Positions 44,096 through 56,215 are shown, counted from the stretch's first letter. The stretch is DNA of 64,000 nucleotides from Nymphalis io (GCF_905147045.1 NC_065903.1:10850001-10914000), one strand, 5' to 3'. Made by a program: numbers and translations. The notes: generated by a model not told the origin, from the letters alone.

Positions 44096-44392
44096 ACTGG
44101 TGGTAGGGCTTTGTGCAAGCTCGTCTGGGTAGGTACCACCCACTCATATCAGATATTCTACCGCAAAACAGCAATACTTGATATTGTTGTGTTCCGGTTT
44201 GAAGGGTGAGTGAGCCAGTGTAATTACAGGCACAAGGGACATAAAATCTTAGTTCCCAAGGTTGGTGGCGCATTAGCTATAAGCGATGGTTGACATTTCT
44301 TACAATGCCAATGTCTAAGGGCGTTTGGTGACCACTTTCCATCAGGTGGCCCATAAGCTCGTCCACCATCCTATTCTATAAAAAAAAAAAAA
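44096..44392 (+). mobile_element. B element, full-length young copy
   Basis: It is complete from 'actggtggtagggctttgtg' to 'ccatcctattctat' plus a 12-base poly(A). By eye it differs from the copy at 61.54 kb at about eight substitutions and one 2-base indel over ~287 bp. The antisense frame across it is a translation of the repeat. Confidence 0.92.
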
Positions 44393-44727
44393 GATGTAAA
44401 CATTACTCTCCAAAAAGTAACAGCTTAATTATTATATTAAAGTAAATATATTACTAATTAAATTTCGCTTCGTCGATACCTCTTTTTAATAACAATTATG
44501 ACTCTATAAATAATATTTAATTAAGATTTAAAACGAAACGATTAATATCATCAATTTATTATTTATAATTAAATAGCATACATTTGTCGCTTGAATTAAG
44601 TTTTTTCGTTTCCGGTGAATCACAAATGATATAAACAATTAAAATTGAACTATTATCTTAAACTAAAACATAATATTGAATTTAAAAAACATTGCGGGGC
44701 ATATTAACACATATATAGTGTTTGTTT
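44393..44727. other. AT-rich spacer
   Basis: Nothing recognised. Confidence 0.35.
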
Positions 44728-44906
44728 GGCCATTTGGCCTAGTGGTTAGATCGCTTGAACCTTAACCGATGATCGTGCGTTCAAACCCGGGCAAGCACCA
44801 CTGAATTTTCATGTGCTTAATTTGTGTCTATAATTCATCTCGTGCCTGACGGTGAACGAAAACATCGTAAGGGAACCTGCAAGAGTCTGATTTCATTGAA
44901 ATTATG
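44728..44906 (+). mobile_element. SINE-A, 3'-truncated
   Basis: The head and first half are intact ('ggcctagtggttagatcgct', 'aagcaccactgaattttcat', 'ggtgaacgaaaacatcgtaa'). The copy stops after 'gatttcattgaaatta'. 3' loss is unusual for a retroposon and implies later deletion. Confidence 0.82.
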
Positions 44907-45691
44907 TTTAATATATTATCTCTTTCTTTCGAATGTCAAATCAATAATGGCAGAAAGAGGTGAATCAGTGTTTAACCCCGTGGCTTAACATAACAGTTAA
45001 AGTTTAAAAACTGTCTTTCAATTTATTTATTTTCTATATGTGTACGTTAAGCCTATTTTATTATATTTCTATTTATTATACACTAGAATCGGTACAATGT
45101 TTTAATCGATTTTGGAATCGATATGAATCGAATCGATTTAAAATTTTCTGTTATATTTCTCACGAAGATTCTTTATTTCTCGTATAAAGTTTTCCCTTCA
45201 TGTATGAAATTAAAAACAAAATCTACGTCTTTTGACTGTCAAGCGACGATATTTCATTTTGTCATATACGAGTACGATGTATGAGCCAGTCTAATTTCAT
45301 CGAGTTTCCGGGTGCAGAATGAGTCTTAAGAGATTCATTACACCTATGTCTCTCGTTATATTCTACTTTAGAAATTTTCCCTGAGCATCAGCATAAATTT
45401 TTTCGCGTTACAATATTATACTTCGAAACAAATTATATAAACAAAAGCGATTGGATTGAATTCCAATTTTGTTCTTAATTTAAATTAGAAAAATTATTAT
45501 CATTACCTACAAAACAGAAAGTAGATTGAAATAAAGTGTAATAATAGTTAATAAATAACATAGTCGTTTATTTTACCAGAAATAAAAAGGATACAAAAAA
45601 ATATAAAAGATACAGTATAAAAGGCGTGCTTATTCTTTGAGAAGATTTCTTCCAGCACACACCAGCAGAAAAATGAGAGATATGTATATAA
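44907..45691. other. Stretch with a cluster of ATCGAT sites
   Basis: ATCGAT occurs at 45105-45110, 45117-45122 and 45132-45137. Otherwise no repeat or gene was recognised. Confidence 0.45.
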
Positions 45692-45993
45692 CAGCCGAGA
45701 TAGACCAGTGGTAAGAACGCGTGAATCTTAACCGATGGTCGTGGGTTAAAACCCGGGCAAGCACTACTGAGTTTTCATGTGCTTAATTTGTGATTATAAT
45801 TCATCTTGTGCTTTACGGTGAAGGAAAACATCGCGAGGAAACCTGAATGTGTTTAATTCCACTGAAATTCTGCCACATGTGTATCCCACCAACCCGCATT
45901 GGAGAAGCATGGTGGCATAAGCTCCATACCTTCTCCTTGAAAAGGGAAAGGAGGCCTTAGCCCATCAGTGAGACATTCACAGGCTGTTACTAC
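45692..45993 (+). mobile_element. SINE-A, full-length copy with near-perfect TSD
   Basis: Complete from 'agccgagatagaccagtggt' to 'cattcacaggctgttacta'. Flanks 'tatgtatataa' (45681-45691) and 'tatgtaaataa' (45994-46004) differ at one base. Confidence 0.9.
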
Positions 45994-46324
45994 TATGTAA
46001 ATAAGATATACCTATGAAAAAGACAAACATATAAAATTTAAATTATTTTTTAGATTATGATTTAAATATACGCAATATTAGTGTGAGAGACAAAACAAAA
46101 ACAAATATACAGATTTCCTTTTAATAAAATGGAAGTTTCAAGGTTTTTCCTATTTTTTTTAAATTCAATCACTCCACGTTCATGTGCGTTCATGCCTCGG
46201 GTTATATATGGTTTCTTAATTAACAATAAATGTTTGCTCCGATTTTTAAAATTACAAACATGAAATAGCTATCGTATCGTATACGTCTACATTTATGTTA
46301 GTATTTAATTAGATTTTATATTAT

Positions 46325-46559
46325 CGGGCCGTGGGCGTGGTTGGTAGATACTTGCCTCTCACGCCGAAGGTTGTGGATTCGATTCCCACCCAGGACAGAC
46401 ATTTGTGTGCATGGATATATCTGTTTGTCCTGAGTCTGGTTATAATTATCTATATAAGTATGTATTTTCAAAAGAAAAGTAGTACATGTAGTATATTAGT
46501 TGTCGGGTTTCCATAGTACAAGCTCTGCTTAGTTTGGGATAAAATTATTATTATTATTG
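46325..46559 (+). mobile_element. SINE-D, near-complete copy
   Basis: The head reads 'gtgggcgtggttggtagata', 'cttgcctctcacgccgaagg' and B box 'ggattcgattccc'. The body runs to 'gctctgcttagtttgggat', where an (ATT)n tail replaces the last ~35 bp of the family. Confidence 0.85.
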
Positions 46560-46639
46560 TAGAAAATAGTAAGCTACAATAACATAACATTATACATATA
46601 TAACAACTATAACATTATACATTTTTATTTCTACAGTAT

Positions 46640-46641
46640 AT

Positions 46642-46703
<62 letters not shown>

Positions 46704-46741
46704 TATACTCAGTATATATATAAATATATATATACTGAGTA
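46640..46741. repeat. (TA)n microsatellite ending in a 34-bp palindrome
   Basis: About 60 bp of TA units end in arms 46706-46722 and 46725-46741 ('tactcagtatatatata' and its exact complement). The two-base centre 'aa' makes it an almost perfect palindrome. Confidence 0.92.
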
Positions 46742-47551
46742 GCTATTCTTACGCTTAACCACGTACATACCAAATGGTGTGTAGTGGTGCAGTCTAAAAG
46801 AAAAACGCACTTAAATATAAAATGCCTATTTACTTTAGCTTGAATAATCTTGGATTATAATACTCAGGACACACAGACGCCGGAAGGATATTTCACACCT
46901 CAAATGATGCTGAGAGATCTGTATTGCCGTCAAGCCTTAGGGATCATTCATCTCTTGATACTTCTTAAATAGTCTTCTCCTAACCACTGGAATAAGACCC
47001 TAATAAAAACGAATTTACTGACAAATTTTATATATAATTTGTATCATTGACAATAATGAAAACGAAATACTGGATATACCTTTTATTTCACATATTTATT
47101 TATATAAGAGATATGAAATGACGATCTTAAATTTTATACTGGATCAGCAAATCTTATAATTTTATGAACACCGTAAATTGAAAAACATTTTATCTACACG
47201 ACTGAACAACCTCACTTAAAAACAAATGCGGTATTCTAGGAGGGTTAATTAATTTAAAATATTCTTTTATTCCGTTTGGTAAAAACATAAATCATGAATA
47301 TTTGATTAATAAACTCATAAAAACAGAGGAAATTGAGTTGAAATTTCACTTTAAAAAGAAAAGTTCAGATGAGCAAATAAAATTACTTATACGTGGTTTC
47401 AAAGCAGATTTTTTAAACTAAATATTTAATATATAATCAGGATAAGTAGTGACGTTGTCGTCGCCACCATATTAATAATAAATGTATTACTCAGCCAGGC
47501 TTTTCGACGTCTACTAAACATAAGGTTGAGAGACATAATCCTTTTAAGCTA
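46742..47551. other. Stretch without recognised feature
   Basis: Nothing recognised. Confidence 0.4.
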
Positions 47552-47856
47552 TACAGTACAGTAACAGCCTGTGAATGTCCCACTGCTGGGCTAAGACCTC
47601 CTCTGCCTTTTTGAGGAGAAGGTTTAGAGCTTATTCCACTATGCTGCTCCAATGCGGGTTGGTGGAATACACACGTGGCAGAATTTCAGTGAAATTAGAC
47701 ACATGCAGGTTTCTTCACGATGTTTTCCTTCATCGTCAAACACGAGATGAATTATAATCACAAATTAAGCGCATGAAAATTCGGTGGTGCTTGCCCGGGC
47801 TTGAACCCACGATCATCGGTTAAGATTCACGCGTTCTTACCACTAGGCCATCTCGC
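47552..47856 (-). mobile_element. SINE-A, full-length antisense copy
   Basis: Very well preserved from 'acagtacagtaacagcctgt' to 'cgttcttaccactaggccat' + 'ctcgc', with B-box complement 'gggcttgaaccca'. The 60-codon frame in it is repeat sequence. Confidence 0.9.
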
Positions 47857-48018
47857 TTTCAAAAATCTCTAATTCTCAAGCTCATAATAAAGACAATATT
47901 TTAAGAACAATCATTAATTCATTGTTAAGAAAAGGAGCTTAGATAGCTGCGAAAAGTGAAATTGCAAATAAAAAATGCTTGTAAAAGCCTACTGAACTTG
48001 TTTTGTTTAATTTAATTA

Positions 48019-48250
48019 AAATAGGTAGGCAATCGTCCAAATCAGCCTCCTGATAGTAAGTACAACTCCCGATAGACATTGCCACTATAAGAAATATTAA
48101 CCATCCCTTATATCGCTAATGCGTCACCAATCTTAGGAAATAAGATGTTATGTCATTTTGCCTGTGTTTACACTGGCTCACTCACTCTTAATACTGTAAC
48201 ACAACAATATTAAGTGCTCCTATTTGGTGGTAGAATATATGATGAGCAAA
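48019..48250 (-). mobile_element. B element, old degraded antisense copy
   Basis: 'aaataggtaggcaatcgtcc', 'aatgcgtcaccaatcttagg', 'tttacactggctcactcact' and 'tatttggtggtagaatatat'. The 5' ~60 bp are missing. Confidence 0.72.
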
Positions 48251-48924
48251 ACACCAAATAAACGACTATTATCCTACCTAATATCTGTCATTCGTCGTAA
48301 ATGGTTTATGTGGTCAGAGTAAAAGCTCGAATTTAGCAGATGCAATATAATACTCGATCCATCACTATAAATCTTTGAACACCACATGTAACAATTTGTT
48401 TAAGCGTTTGAGTTTTAAGTGTCCAGCATATTATATTTCTGTTAATGTCGTATAAAACATTATTTGTCGTACTCAGTTGAAATGTTTATGTTTGCCATGT
48501 GACGGCCATCTTGGATTTATATTGACTTAAAATACATTAATCTAAGGCCTTAAATAATAAATGGGTCTCAATTTCTTTATTATTATCAGCGTAAAAATTA
48601 TGAAACTCAGTTTAATTTAGACAATACTTGCAGTTTTGCATTAAATTTGGAGTTGGAGCGTGGCCAAAGCTATGAATTTGTGTCTTAGCTTCATTTCAGT
48701 AACATTATTTGTAAGACCTACTTGTAATACTATACTACTATGTACTATCGTAAGTATATTAAACTAACACAGTTAACAATATATACGCAATTAAATCAAT
48801 AAAACGCTCAATTAATCAATGATGAATCATTCCAAATGCTAAAGATAATAATTGAAATTAACTTTTCATGATTAATTTGCGCGATGACTGACATTATTAA
48901 CAGAAACTAAATAAGTGCAGGTAA
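48251..48924. other. Stretch without recognised feature
   Basis: Nothing recognised. Confidence 0.4.
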
Positions 48925-49080
48925 TTGACTATATGTTATACAAGTGTTTACACACACATAAGTGCACTCAACACCTCAATCTCATAATCTGATAAGAAAG
49001 CAAGTCAACACAACCGAAGAAAGTTCACGCGTTCAATCGCTTTACGTTATTTTCGAAGCAAAGAATTTAAGTAAACAATC
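48925..49080 (-). mobile_element. SINE-C, degraded antisense fragment
   Basis: 'acaagtgtttacacacacat', 'aagtgcactcaacacctcaa', 'tctcataatctgataagaaa' and 'ccgaagaaagttcacgcgtt' retain SINE-C order with many changes. Confidence 0.6.
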
Positions 49081-49146
49081 GTCTTTCAAATTACGAGCTT
49101 TTGAGGAATACTTGTGAATAATTATATATATATATTTATATATACC

Positions 49147-49336
49147 GTGTTCCCCTCCTCTTACAATCCGGGTTCCTTCAAACGAGGCGTGAAGAGGCAT
49201 CTTGCGGGCCGGCAAGGCGGCTAGTACCGAACATTCTTCCCGACTGTACTGGCCGTCGTCGCGTTTGGAGTCTACTATCACTTACCATCAGGTGGAGTAG
49301 AGTCATTTGCCATCCCGGACATATAAAAAAAAAAAT
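49147..49336 (+). mobile_element. LINE-E 3' end fragment
   Basis: 'cgtgttcccctcctcttaca' and 'ccttcaaacgaggcgtgaag' correspond to the VFPSSYNLGSFKRGVK-type codons. 'aggcatcttgcgggccggca', 'actggccgtcgtcgcgtttg' and 'cttaccatcaggtggagtag' follow, with a poly(A) end. The 79-codon minus frame is spurious. Confidence 0.85.
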
Positions 49337-51190
49337 ATATAGAAGGACGCAATAAAATGTTATTGGTCCAATTTTTGAAATTAGAATCTCAAGATTATTA
49401 GCCTTATAAGCTAGCTGTTACTCCACAAGATAGTAATTATCATTAGTGTGTATGTGTGTGTATATATAATCTATACATTCAATAAATCTATTAAAGAATA
49501 TTAAGAAGTGTGGGTGATAAAAAATGTATATTTTTAAATATATTGTAACAAAATCGACTTTCACGCGGACGAAGTCACGCGCAACAGCAAGTAATATTTA
49601 AAAATAAAAGCTTCATTTTATTCGTTTTCATTGTTTATTCACATTTTTCATCCGACCAAGTTAAAACTTGGGAACAGTTATTATTGGCACTTACTAGAAA
49701 ATTTATGGTATTATCATAAATATTGTATATATTTAACATATGAATCGTATACGTATTATATAAAACAAAGTGTTACAACTTATTTTAAAATCGCCGATCA
49801 TATCGAGTGATGATAGAATATAGCTTAAACAATCATCGAATAGCATGCCAAAAGCGTTTCAACGATTTATTGTGGCGTCTTGATGTGATGTTTACAATCT
49901 CTTTCGTCACATATTTGTCTATTTGATTAGTGTGTCACTATTGTGTGTATATTGGCATTGATTTTTTTTATTCGAATAAATTATAATTAGAAATTAATAT
50001 ATAAATAAATATATCTAATTAGAATAAATGAAATCAACGAAATTTCAAATATTATGCAATTAATGTTTTATTACTAGTTGCCTTTATTTGCAAACACGTT
50101 TTGTATTTTGAAAAACATGGAATCCGAGTAAAGCCCACTTCACGCGAATTCTGTAACACAAAACTTTTTAAATAAAAAATAACGCGTGCAACACAGTACA
50201 TACGACAGAAAACTCTTACTTTCAATTTTTTTTTCATTTCGATAAATGTAACGTATATTTAGAAAAGTTGCACTTAAATCTGACCTTAAATTATAGTCTC
50301 ATCTCTTACAAGGCATTTTTACTTAACACACAAACAAAAATTTATGCTTATAATTTAGAATACGTGACTTCAATAAGTTTCAGAAACGTAACTCGTAGAA
50401 ATGTTTTACTGAAACTAAATATTATCTTGTCATGGCACACAAAAATGTTCCCCTTCTGACTGACAAATTATATAGAAGTGTTAATTTTCAAGTAATATTC
50501 TGCTCGTATCACAATTGATTTTACTATAAAAAAATAATGCTTCGGCATCTAAGCATTAAATATTTACATTTTATATTTCTTAGTGACTTCATGTAAACTA
50601 ATACTTTGTCATTTTGAATCAATAAAATTATCTAGGTTTCCATGTCAGAAAAATCAATCAAATTTTATGATCAATTGTCTGATATTATGACCGTTATAAA
50701 ATTCTTAGTATTTTACAATTATAAGTAAACATGTTGTCATTGTTCTATAATTATTATTTATTACATTTTATGGGTATTCTGATTTTCTACAAAACCCCTT
50801 TAATTTCTTTCTCGTTTTTGTTGAAAAATCTTGTTATATATGGCGATATATATTTATCTACATAAAACGTTTAGAAATAACTCAATCTTCTGACTATTAA
50901 ATGAAACTAAAGTTGTAGTTAATTTTTCGATTTATTTAAACATAGAATTATATTATAAAATATGTCTATGATATGCATCTGTCAGTAACATTAACGTAAA
51001 CATTCTGAAACACTAAAAACGTAAGTTATAAAAACTTAATTGTTTATAGTTTTTTAGACCAGGACCGACAATTATTGTCCCTTCGACATGTCTACTTCCG
51101 CATATTAAGTTATATCTCAAATTAGTATAATGCATATTAATATATTATATACTATACTGCCATTGTACATTCAGAAAGTATAAACTAAAA
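49337..51190. other. AT-rich stretch; one H-element end fragment
   Basis: Only the 3'-end fragment at 49562-49593 and a short GT/TA run at 49447-49468 are recognisable in this 1.85 kb. Confidence 0.45.
49562..49593 (+). mobile_element. H-element-like 3' end fragment
   Basis: 'cacgcggacgaagtcacgcg' + 'caacagcaagta' resembles the H-type end (GC stem, then ..CTAGT), here decayed to CAAGT. Confidence 0.4.
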
Positions 51191-51192
51191 GT

Positions 51193-51450
51193 GACAAAAA
51201 TGTCCCACTGTTGGGCTAAGGCCTCCTCTCATTTCGAAAATAATATCTGCAGCTTATTCCACAACGTTTCTTCTATGTGGATTGGTGTGCAGATTTTAAA
51301 TCTACACATGCAGGTTTTCTCACGATATTTTCCTTCATTATTCATACATAGGTGAGCACGAAATGAATTATAAACAGAAATTAAGCACCTGCAAAAATCA
51401 CATTTTCCGGATGAAATCTTCGTTTGAGATCCACGAGTTTTATCTCAGCT
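51193..51450 (-). mobile_element. SINE-A, degraded antisense copy
   Basis: 'aatgtcccactgttgggcta', 'aggcctcctctcatttcgaa', 'cttattccacaacgtttctt', 'caggttttctcacgatattt' and 'cagaaattaagcacctgcaa', with a decayed head. The 76-codon frame is incidental. Confidence 0.75.
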
Positions 51451-51741
51451 CAATAAGGATCAAAAAAAGGTTTATATTAAACGTAAATATTAATTTTGCT
51501 TATGTTTTGTTTTGCAATTTACCTTTGATCATCTTATCTTTAATTTCTATAAATGTTTTTTTTACTGTGTTTATTATCAGCATCATAATCTAAGATTCAG
51601 GATTAAAAAATTGATCGATATTCAACAATCATGAATGAGCGAATGATATTTAAAATTGCGCTATATACTATATTTTTTTTTATTTCGTATTCTTTCCGAT
51701 AAAAGATGCAGGGGTTTTATTATTTCGGGGGACTATGTTGA

Positions 51742-52034
51742 TTTTTTTATAGAATACGAAGGCGGACGAGCATATGAGCCACCTGATGGTAAGTGGTCAT
51801 CAATGCCCTTAGACATTAGCATTGTAAGAAATGTCAACCATCGCTTACATAGCCAATGTGCCACCAACCTTGGGCCCTAAGATTTAATGTCCATTGTGCC
51901 TGTAATTACACTGGCTCACTCACCCTTTAAACCGGAACACAACAATACCAAGTACTGCTGTTTTGCGGCAGAATATCTGATGAGTAGGTGGTATAATACC
52001 TACCTAGACGAGCTTGCACAAAGCCCTACCAACA
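51742..52034 (-). mobile_element. B element, full-length antisense copy
   Basis: It runs from poly(T), 'agaatacgaaggcggacgag', through 'gagccacctgatggtaagtg' and 'cctgtaattacactggctca' to 'acgagcttgcacaaagccct' + 'accaacag'. A 5-base expansion occurs at 'gtggtataatacc'. Young subfamily. Confidence 0.88.
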
Positions 52035-52261
52035 GTGCTGATACACTAAGAACAACTATTATTAAATTATATTTGATAAAATGAACGATAGAAGATATTA
52101 AAAAATATAAGATTGTTCTTACATTAATTTACGTTTTACTTGTTGGTTCAGCGTTTTGCCTGTCGCGTTACCAACCACACATTTATTAGTGAAATACCAT
52201 ACAGCAATCGTTTCTATTGAATGATTTGGAGGGTTAATGGACTAGTGTATTATAAGTATAG

Positions 52262-52460
52262 AGAAAGAATGTTATAAAACTTAACCGAAGATTACGATAT
52301 CACGGGCAAGCACCTCTGAGGTTTCAAGTGGTTAATTTGTTTTCATAAATTTGTGATTTAAAATCTCGCGCTCGGCGGTGAATGAAATCACCGTGAGGAA
52401 ACCTACAGCGGTATTTTTAATAAGCTTCAAGCCTCTAAAATCCCTTAGTCCACGAGCGAT
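52262..52460 (+). mobile_element. SINE-A, degraded copy
   Basis: 'aacttaaccgaagattacga', 'cacgggcaagcacctctgag' and 'ggtgaatgaaatcaccgtga' + 'ggaaacct' are clear. The 3' half is decayed. Confidence 0.65.
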
Positions 52461-52802
52461 AAATTTCCAGTCTTTTACTTTTTATGTAATTAATTTGTCA
52501 AAAAATCATTATTCAGCTTATATAACTAATTTAATTCAATGCCTGCTGCTAAACTTCGCCAATTTTATATATTCAGCTTCGCAGTATTTTTCGTGAACTT
52601 TTACGAAACTTTCCAGCCAAGTCGTAGAATAGCTAGTTAAATGGAGCTCCCATCTGTCACCCGCTACAGCGAAACAACCGCCTTTGTTAAGAAATGTTTG
52701 AAATTTTCTTTGATAAGAGTCATTTTAATGAAAGTTGTGTTGTTTATTCAGATTTTAATATGTCTAGTCTTAAATGTAATTCTTTAATACGATCACAGTG
52801 TA
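52461..52802. other. Spacer, no recognised feature
   Basis: Nothing recognised. Confidence 0.35.
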
Positions 52803-53132
52803 TATACTTAATACTCATTAATTCATTCATGACTGTCTCATTGGCCTAGTCCTGGGTTCAATTCCCAGGTCGGGCCAATAAAATGTTATTAAGTTTTTCT
52901 ATCAGAAAATTCTCAGTAGCATCCCGGAGTCTGGAAGTTGGAAATGTGCACACTTCCGTGCCTCGGATTGTCGTCCCATCGCATTATGAGAGTGAGGAAA
53001 GAGAGAGTGCACCTGTGTTTGCGCACACACTTATGCACTATAATATCTCCTGCGCAGTTGGCTAATCTCTCTTGAGATTGGCCGCCGTAGCCGAAATCGG
53101 TCTGGAGGACATTATTATTATTATACTTAATA
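52803..53132 (+). mobile_element. SINE-C, sense copy with head deletion and candidate TSD
   Basis: The core 52831-53121 reads 'gactgtctcattggcctag', then jumps by deletion to 'cctgggttcaattcccaggt' (perfect B box). The body follows to 'gaaatcggtctggaggacat' and (ATT)n. 'tatacttaata' occurs at 52803-52813 and 53122-53132, but 17 extra bases lie between the first flank and the head. A second deletion removes the 'gttggtcctgcgcc' block. The ORFs on both strands here are repeat sequence. Confidence 0.87.
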
Positions 53133-54335
53133 TTTACATATGACGTCATTCATAATCATAATGAATGATAGTGGTAATGATCAGCTAATCACAATCCATT
53201 TCTGGACATAGATATCTCCTAAGCTTCAACAAAGATCCAATTACTCCAGCTTCCGTGTCAAGTCCCCATAAGTTTAGATTCTTATTCCACCGAGCTGAGG
53301 GATGCCCTACGACATTGAAATAATTATAACCGTGAAATTTACAAGCTATAAGGAGATTAAGAAAATCCTATCTATAGAACCGCAATACAATAGAAATCTA
53401 CTTTTTTTTAAGTACTATCTAACGACCAGTTCGTGTCTATTAAACATTGATGGTACTGCAACGGTACCGTTAAGCAAGAACCAAAAATATTTTTACAAAG
53501 TTTCAACTCAATCAAATGAATATTACATACGCGTAGAATACACTAAAACTAAACTAAATATTGAGCAATAAAAACGATAAGGTATATTCAATGACCTTCT
53601 ATTTCATATTCCATTGATAATAATTCAGATAATGTCTGTTCGATCAAAACAAAGGCTGTATCCAACACTCAACACCTTTGATCTACTTCCGATAGCGGTC
53701 GACGTTTTCCGCCTCGCTCCATTTACTAAGCGTTGTTATCTTGGATGTATAACAACACGAGATGTCATAAACAACTTTAAATCTTTTGAATAAATATATA
53801 ATGGATATAAATAAACAAAAATAAATAAAGAAAATAAACCTATGAATGTATACCTTGTTTGATAAATGTTTGTTGAATAAAAGGATTACAAGCTTAATAT
53901 ATAACGCTGCTTGAAAACGGTATTGTAAATACACAAGTTAAAAAAAGAGATATTTACGTATAAAAATAAGCAAATAAAAAGATAAATGATATATATTTAC
54001 ATACGATTAAGTATCAGTAACAGGTCGATGGAATAAAAAAAAGCTTGGTACGTTTGGTTAAAAGCCATGTATTTAATGTACTGAGTTATCGTAGCCAATA
54101 CTTATTGAAATTTAACTAACCCACATACTGACAACCGATTACCTAGCATTCATTTATAAACTAGGAATGATGCGAAGTTTTCGTATAATTCAATTTTATA
54201 TTACTATACACTAAATAATATACAAAGCTTAAGTAATTAATTCAAATACATTATTACAATTTTTAACTCGAAATTTTTAACATTCATTTTCTTGTGATAA
54301 ACAAAGAAATATTACTTTATCAGATATTTGTAGTT
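53133..54335. other. Stretch without recognised feature; one uncertain ORF
   Basis: A plus frame at 53302-53571 starts MPYDIEIIITVKFTSYKEIK and has 89 codons. It is Lys/Tyr/Asn-rich, with no motif I recognise and no splice or promoter support. I treat it as probably chance. Confidence 0.35.
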
Positions 54336-54663
54336 CAGTCCTTATAGAAACAGCCTGTTAATGTCCCACTGTTGGACTAAGGCCTCCTCTCCCTTTTGAG
54401 GAGAAGATTTGGCGCTTATTTCACCTCGCTGCTCCAATGGTAGAATACACATGTGGCAGAATTTTAATTAAATAAGACACATGCAGGTTTCCTCACGATG
54501 TTCTCCTTTACCGTCAAGCACGATATGAATTATAAATACAAAATAAGCACATGAAAATTTAGTGGTGCTTCATCATCAACGGTTAAGCATCAAAGGCATA
54601 CATACGATCAACGGTTAAGATTCACGCATTTTTACCCTTGAGCCATCTCGGCTGCAGTCCTTA
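54336..54663 (-). mobile_element. SINE-A, full-length antisense copy, perfect 9-bp TSD
   Basis: The element (54345-54654) runs from 'agaaacagcctgttaatgtc' to 'cccttgagccatctcggctg'. 'cagtcctta' flanks at 54336-54344 and 54655-54663. The head side has a short internal duplication: 'catcaacggttaag' at about 54573 and 'gatcaacggttaag' at about 54606, in place of the B box. Confidence 0.93.
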
Positions 54664-55433
54664 ACTATTTTCAAATTAAAACAATACTATAATATTAACC
54701 ATTTATATTAAAAAAGTAGCAGCTCTTCTCTTAAGGTAGTTAGTTCTACAGCTCATGTTAACGAATTCAACTTATATATGTATGCAGGCGTAGCTGATTT
54801 ATATTTATAATTTTTATTTTGTATTTCTATATTTCTCGGATTTAACTATGAAGTCTCGGAGATAAATCTCATAAATAGAACATCACGGAAGTTAGTAGAG
54901 GCTATCGGAAGCAAATCATGGATATAGAACGATGAATCGTTTTGTTATAGCTGATAGAGCACACGTTATATCAATAGAGTTATATCAATATACATAAGTC
55001 AATCAATATACATAAGTGACGCGTTTTGTAGACAATTATCAATCAAATCAATTAAGTATATAATATAAGCTGTGCTTCGCAGTTTCACCTGATTTAAATT
55101 TAGACTAGACGTGATATCGTGAAATTCATGTTCTTGTACTAAACATATCAGCCAAAAATGCCCAACATTGTTCAATGAACTACTATTTAAAGTTTCAATG
55201 TTTTTAGTAATTTGAATTTTAGGTAATAATAATTCCATATTACGTTTTAACTAAAATATTTATGAAATTTTATTGTAATCGTGCTTAGATTAACTTTATC
55301 GATTCGTTGATATTAATATTCCTATATTTTTCGGCCTTGTTCATTATAATTACCTTATGTAAGTATTTGTTTTATAAGTTTATCGTTTACAGCATTAAAT
55401 ATGAAAATCAAAATGTTATATAATATAAACATA
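54664..55433. other. AT-rich stretch, no recognised feature
   Basis: Nothing recognised. The 79-codon minus frame at 54999-55238 has no motif. Confidence 0.4.
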
Positions 55434-55750
55434 TATACAAAATTCCCAGTGATGGTCCAGTGGAAAGAATGCGTAATTCTTAACCGATGATCGTTCGTTC
55501 AAACCCGAGCAAACACCACTGAATTTTCATGTGCTTAATTTGTGTTTATAATTCACCTCGTGCTATACGGTGAAGGAAAACATCGTGACGAAACCTGCAT
55601 GTGTCTGATTTCACTGAAATACTGCCACATGTGTATTCCATCAACCCGCATTGGAGCAGCGTGGTGGAATAAGCTCCATAACTTCTCCTCAAAAGGGAGA
55701 GGAGGCCTTAGCTCAGCACACGCACAGGCTGTTACTGTTATATAAAATTC
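55434..55750 (+). mobile_element. SINE-A, full-length copy with near-perfect 12-bp TSD
   Basis: The head ('agtgatggtccagtggaaag') and B box 'gttcaaacccgagc' are slightly changed. The body is complete to 'gcacaggctgttactgtta'. Flanks 'tatacaaaattc' (55434-55445) and 'tatataaaattc' (55739-55750) differ at one base. Confidence 0.9.
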
Positions 55751-56215
55751 ATTACAAATATACTCCCAACAGCACTACGATAAAAATATCATGAATAAGG
55801 GTTAAATAAGTCACTCGTATCCTTCGAATCTAATAATCCTTATACGGGATACGTTAACATATTTTTACGTAAACTTTACTCTATATAATTTCACCTACGT
55901 CACATGACGCTTACTTGAGCGTTCACCTTATTAATTCAAGTACTCCTGGGATCACTAACGCAGGTTACAATTATCTTAAACGTTTTACTAAAATATGTTA
56001 ACAACTATACATTCTTGCTAGCTTGAGAGGTAACTTAAGGAACATATCCCTGAGGGCTATGACTCGTGTTCTAAGCATCAAGTATTTAGGTGAATGAGCT
56101 GATGTTTTCAGAGTAGACAAAACTAATGCTTTTTATCGCTGTTAATTTTTTTTGAAACAATGAATATATACGTCTTTTATATAAAATATTTAAATATAAT
56201 AAATACGTGAGTCTG
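55751..56215. other. Spacer, no recognised feature
   Basis: Nothing recognised. Confidence 0.35.

Noticed and set aside
44058..44273. Minus-strand frame with MRHQPWELRFYVPC, also seen at 61528-61713 and 21593-21823
   Set aside because: It is the B element read backwards. The same peptide appears wherever a young B copy lies, and it is interrupted in older ones.
53302..53571. 89-codon ORF as a gene
   Set aside because: Low-complexity Lys/Tyr/Asn composition, no domain and no flanking gene signals; AT-rich DNA yields such frames.
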